From an uncultured Gemmatimonadales bacterium (lineage in GTDB: Bacteria; Gemmatimonadota; Gemmatimonadetes; Longimicrobiales; Gaopeijiaceae): a DNA stretch of 64,000 nt. Shown piece after piece: positions 61,818 to 64,000 of the stretch. How positions within the stretch are numbered: the first letter of the stretch is position 1; each line of letters begins with the position of its first letter. Location: assembly GCA_937919655.1 (NCBI GenBank), contig CALFPJ010000078.1:24172-88171 (forward strand), read 5' to 3'. The notes beneath the pieces were generated by a model. It saw nothing but the letters and a program-made list of their open reading frames with translations, made no database searches and was not told where the DNA came from. The position numbers and the translations under genes are program-made.

Positions 61818-63896
61818 ATGAACAGACTGCTCTTTTGCCTCGCAGCGTGCCTGGTTACGGTAGCGCCGCTTGAGGCCCAGACCCGCCCGCTGTCCTACGC
61901 AGACTACTATCGGATCGAGCGAGCCGGGCCCACCGCGATCTCGCCCGACGGCGACGCGGTGGCATTCGTGCGCACCCGCACGCTTGAGGAGGAGAATCGT
62001 TCGCACTCAGAAGTCTGGATCGCGCGCACAGATGGCGCATCTGCTCCATCGCGCCTGACCAGTCCGGCCACGGAATCGAGCAATCCCACATGGAGCCCGG
62101 ACGGAGCGTTGCTGGCGTTCTCCTCACGCCGAGCCGTGGCCGGCGAGGATTCCGAGAGTTCCACATGGTTCCTGCGCATGGACGGGCCGGGCGAGGCGTT
62201 CCAGATCGCTGGGCTCGCTGGCGCACCCCTCTTTGATCCCACCAATCGTTGGATCGCCTTCACGCAGGCGGTGATGCCGGTGCTGGCGCGGGCCATGGAG
62301 CCGACGCTCGATCCTGATGAACAGAAGATCGTCGATCGTTTCGACGGGCGTAGCTACGACTGGATGCAGTATCGCTTTGACCGGCAGGGGTACCTCCCCG
62401 ATCCGAGGGACCCGTACGCGACTCCTCCCGCCCAGATTTTCATTCTCCCACGCGAAGGCGGTGAGCCGCGCCAGGTTACCGACATGCCTGTCAGCGTCTC
62501 GGGCGCGTCCTGGCGGCCCACGGGTGATGGGTTCGCCTTTGTTGCGGACGAACACTCTCGCGACGAGAGCACCTATCCGCGCGCGGACCTTTGGACGGTC
62601 ACGCTCGATGGGATCACGACGCGCTTGAGCGACGACGAGTACAACTGGCGTGGGCCGGTGTGGTCGCCCGATGGGCAATGGATCGTGGTATCCGGAGGCG
62701 TCGGTCTCGACGTGGTGATCCGCGAGCGATGGGACCACGGCGCCCCATCGGACCTGTGGTTGTTCAGCGCCGACGGCTCCACGCGCCGGAATCTCACGGA
62801 AGACTGGGATCTCCTTCCGGATGACCCCACGTGGGCTGCGGATGGCGGCGCGCTCTACTTCACGGCGGGCGTTGGTGGGGACACCCACCTTTTCAGGCTC
62901 GAAGTAGCGACCGGGCAGGTCGAGCAGTTAACGGTGGGCGCGGAGCGCCTCGGATCGGTTTCTTTTTCTGCTGACGCCAGTCGCGTAGCCTACGTCCGTC
63001 AGACCGCAATACATCCAGGTGATGTGTACGCTGGCGACCTCGGTGGCACTCCCCGGCAACTCACCTCCCTCAATGCCGACCTACTCGCCGAGCTTTCGCT
63101 CAGCGCGCCCGAGCAAATGAAGTTCAAGAGTGCTGACGGCACCGACGTGGAGGGGTGGGTGATTCCTCCCGTTGGGTATCAGCCGGGGGATGGGCGCGCC
63201 TGGCCCATGATCCTCAACATGCACGGGGGGCCGCACGGGTCGTACGGCAACAGCTTCGCGTTCGACTTCCACCTCCAGTCGGGGCAAGGCTTCTTCGTGC
63301 TCTACACCAACCCACGGGCCTCCACGGGTTACGGGGAAAACTTTCTTTGGGGAACCTGGGGCTCCTGGGGCGACGAAGACTATGACGACGTCATGGCGGG
63401 TGTGGACGCGGCCCTAGCGCGTTTCCCGATCGACGGAGGGCGCATGGGCCTCACCGGCTACTCCTATGGGGGATATTTGACCAATTGGCTCATCACCCAG
63501 ACGGACCGTTTTGCGGCCGCTACGGCCGGAGCCGGGATATCGAACTGGATGAGCGACTACGGCGTGGCAGATATCCCGCGCACGAAGGAGACCGAATTCT
63601 ACGGTGCGCCATGGGAAAAGGATGGCCTGGAGAATCTTCTCGCTGCCTCCCCGATCGTACATGCGAAGGGAGTGTCGACGCCCACGCTGTTTGTGCACGG
63701 TGAGTCAGACCATCGAGTTCCCATCGAGGAAGCGGAACAGATGTACACGGCACTCCAGAAACAGGGCGTGCCTGCGAAGATGGTGCGCTACCCGGATTCG
63801 TACCACGGAGGCTGGACTCCGTGGCGCACCCTGCATCGCCTGTATTCGACCATGGAGTGGTTCGACCAATGGCTGAAGGAGAGGCCGATTTCGTGA
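61818..63896 (+). CDS. Secreted S9-family prolyl oligopeptidase
   Basis: The ATG at 61818 gives a signal peptide (LLFCLAACLVTVAPLEAQ) and 692 residues. The N-terminal half is a seven-bladed PD40 propeller that restricts substrate size; the C-terminal half is an alpha/beta-hydrolase. The catalytic triad is Ser549 in LTGYSYGGYLTNWL, Asp631 in HGESDHRVPIEEAE and His663 in PDSYHGGW. The set matches dipeptidyl/acylaminoacyl peptidases that cleave short peptides, some after proline. It follows the metallopeptidase and probably completes peptide breakdown; released proline could feed the proline dehydrogenase elsewhere in the window. Confidence 0.92.
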   Translation: MNRLLFCLAACLVTVAPLEAQTRPLSYADYYRIERAGPTAISPDGDAVAFVRTRTLEEENRSHSEVWIARTDGASAPSRLTSPATESSNPTWSPDGALLAFSSRRAVAGEDSESSTWFLRMDGPGEAFQIAGLAGAPLFDPTNRWIAFTQAVMPVLARAMEPTLDPDEQKIVDRFDGRSYDWMQYRFDRQGYLPDPRDPYATPPAQIFILPREGGEPRQVTDMPVSVSGASWRPTGDGFAFVADEHSRDESTYPRADLWTVTLDGITTRLSDDEYNWRGPVWSPDGQWIVVSGGVGLDVVIRERWDHGAPSDLWLFSADGSTRRNLTEDWDLLPDDPTWAADGGALYFTAGVGGDTHLFRLEVATGQVEQLTVGAERLGSVSFSADASRVAYVRQTAIHPGDVYAGDLGGTPRQLTSLNADLLAELSLSAPEQMKFKSADGTDVEGWVIPPVGYQPGDGRAWPMILNMHGGPHGSYGNSFAFDFHLQSGQGFFVLYTNPRASTGYGENFLWGTWGSWGDEDYDDVMAGVDAALARFPIDGGRMGLTGYSYGGYLTNWLITQTDRFAAATAGAGISNWMSDYGVADIPRTKETEFYGAPWEKDGLENLLAASPIVHAKGVSTPTLFVHGESDHRVPIEEAEQMYTALQKQGVPAKMVRYPDSYHGGWTPWRTLHRLYSTMEWFDQWLKERPIS

Positions 63897-64000
63897 AGGG
63901 GTAGTGTCCTTTAACAGAAGTGTCTCGGACTCACCGATGCACGCCGCCTCATGGCTTGTGGACTTCGCCGAGGTCTAGTCACCGGGCGGCGGCGTTGATG

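Noticed and set aside
1..64000. CRISPR arrays, tRNA and rRNA genes
   Set aside because: No regularly spaced repeat of CRISPR length and no tRNA cloverleaf or rRNA core sequence was noticed by eye; covariance searches were not possible.
63897..64000. Possible gene start at the right edge
   Set aside because: The last 104 bases contain no frame with a convincing start or ribosome-binding site; nothing can be called.

Overview
This is a high-G+C bacterial chromosome segment, most likely from a member of the Gemmatimonadota or a close relative. The inference rests on gene families, not on a marker-gene tree. They include secreted paired amidohydrolases, DUF2911, a metzincin-type Gly-rich metallopeptidase, S9/M20/serine-hydrolase exoenzymes with signal peptides, duplicated-orphan-type ABC permeases, and a serine/threonine kinase N-terminus of the type common in that phylum. 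No rRNA, tRNA or CRISPR array was seen. The sequence behaves like a metagenome-derived contig: several genes are broken by single-base frameshifts, one has an in-frame stop, and at three points the front of one gene is joined to the back of an unrelated one.

Layout. 1-3900: end of a ZIP-like metal permease, a possible mini-ORF coupled to a TPR/GspE-PilB-type ATPase with an altered Walker A, and a DUF2911 lipoprotein. 3900-13200: class III aminotransferase, then secreted hydrolases (beta-lactamase-fold hydrolase, M20 peptidase, two amidohydrolases). 13200-16150: a kinase/M24 gene-fragment junction, QueG and a glycosyltransferase. 16150-22200: class V aminotransferase, MazG, quinone-oxidoreductase-like MDR, proline dehydrogenase, QueE, Nudix hydrolase, and an intergenic inverted-repeat element. 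22200-26000: PD40 beta-propeller lipoprotein and gyrA. 26180-30630: a compact reverse-strand cluster running from PLP decarboxylase through CPBP protease, DUF6941, an unknown protein and a TPR protein to an ECF sigma factor and zinc anti-sigma factor.

32340-35450: the most unusual cluster, a phenylacetyl-CoA-epoxidase-like (Paa) set in which PaaD is split into separate MIP18 and zinc-ribbon genes, PaaC keeps carboxylate/His motifs, and no reductase or phenylacetate-pathway gene is present in the window. 35500-42900: broken phosphatase, FecR-like protein, GAF/HD-GYP protein with a large insert, two NHL-propeller proteins and a HupE/UreJ membrane protein. 42900-47000: broken ABC permease and a sodium:solute symporter with a one-helix companion. 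47000-56000: gene with internal amber codon, a substrate-binding lipoprotein, PIG-L deacetylase, and a complete nucleoside-type ABC importer (BMP protein, double ATPase, two permeases) with a candidate promoter and operator. 56000-59000: an in-frame join of a neurotransmitter:sodium symporter to a GGDEF/REC/REC/HD-GYP signalling protein. 59100-63900: secreted zinc metallopeptidase and S9 prolyl oligopeptidase.

The general picture is a heterotroph that degrades peptides and imports amino acids and nucleosides: secreted peptidases and amidohydrolases, proline dehydrogenase, sodium symporters and an ABC importer. Many neighbouring genes overlap by ATGA or GTGA, which helps to fix starts.
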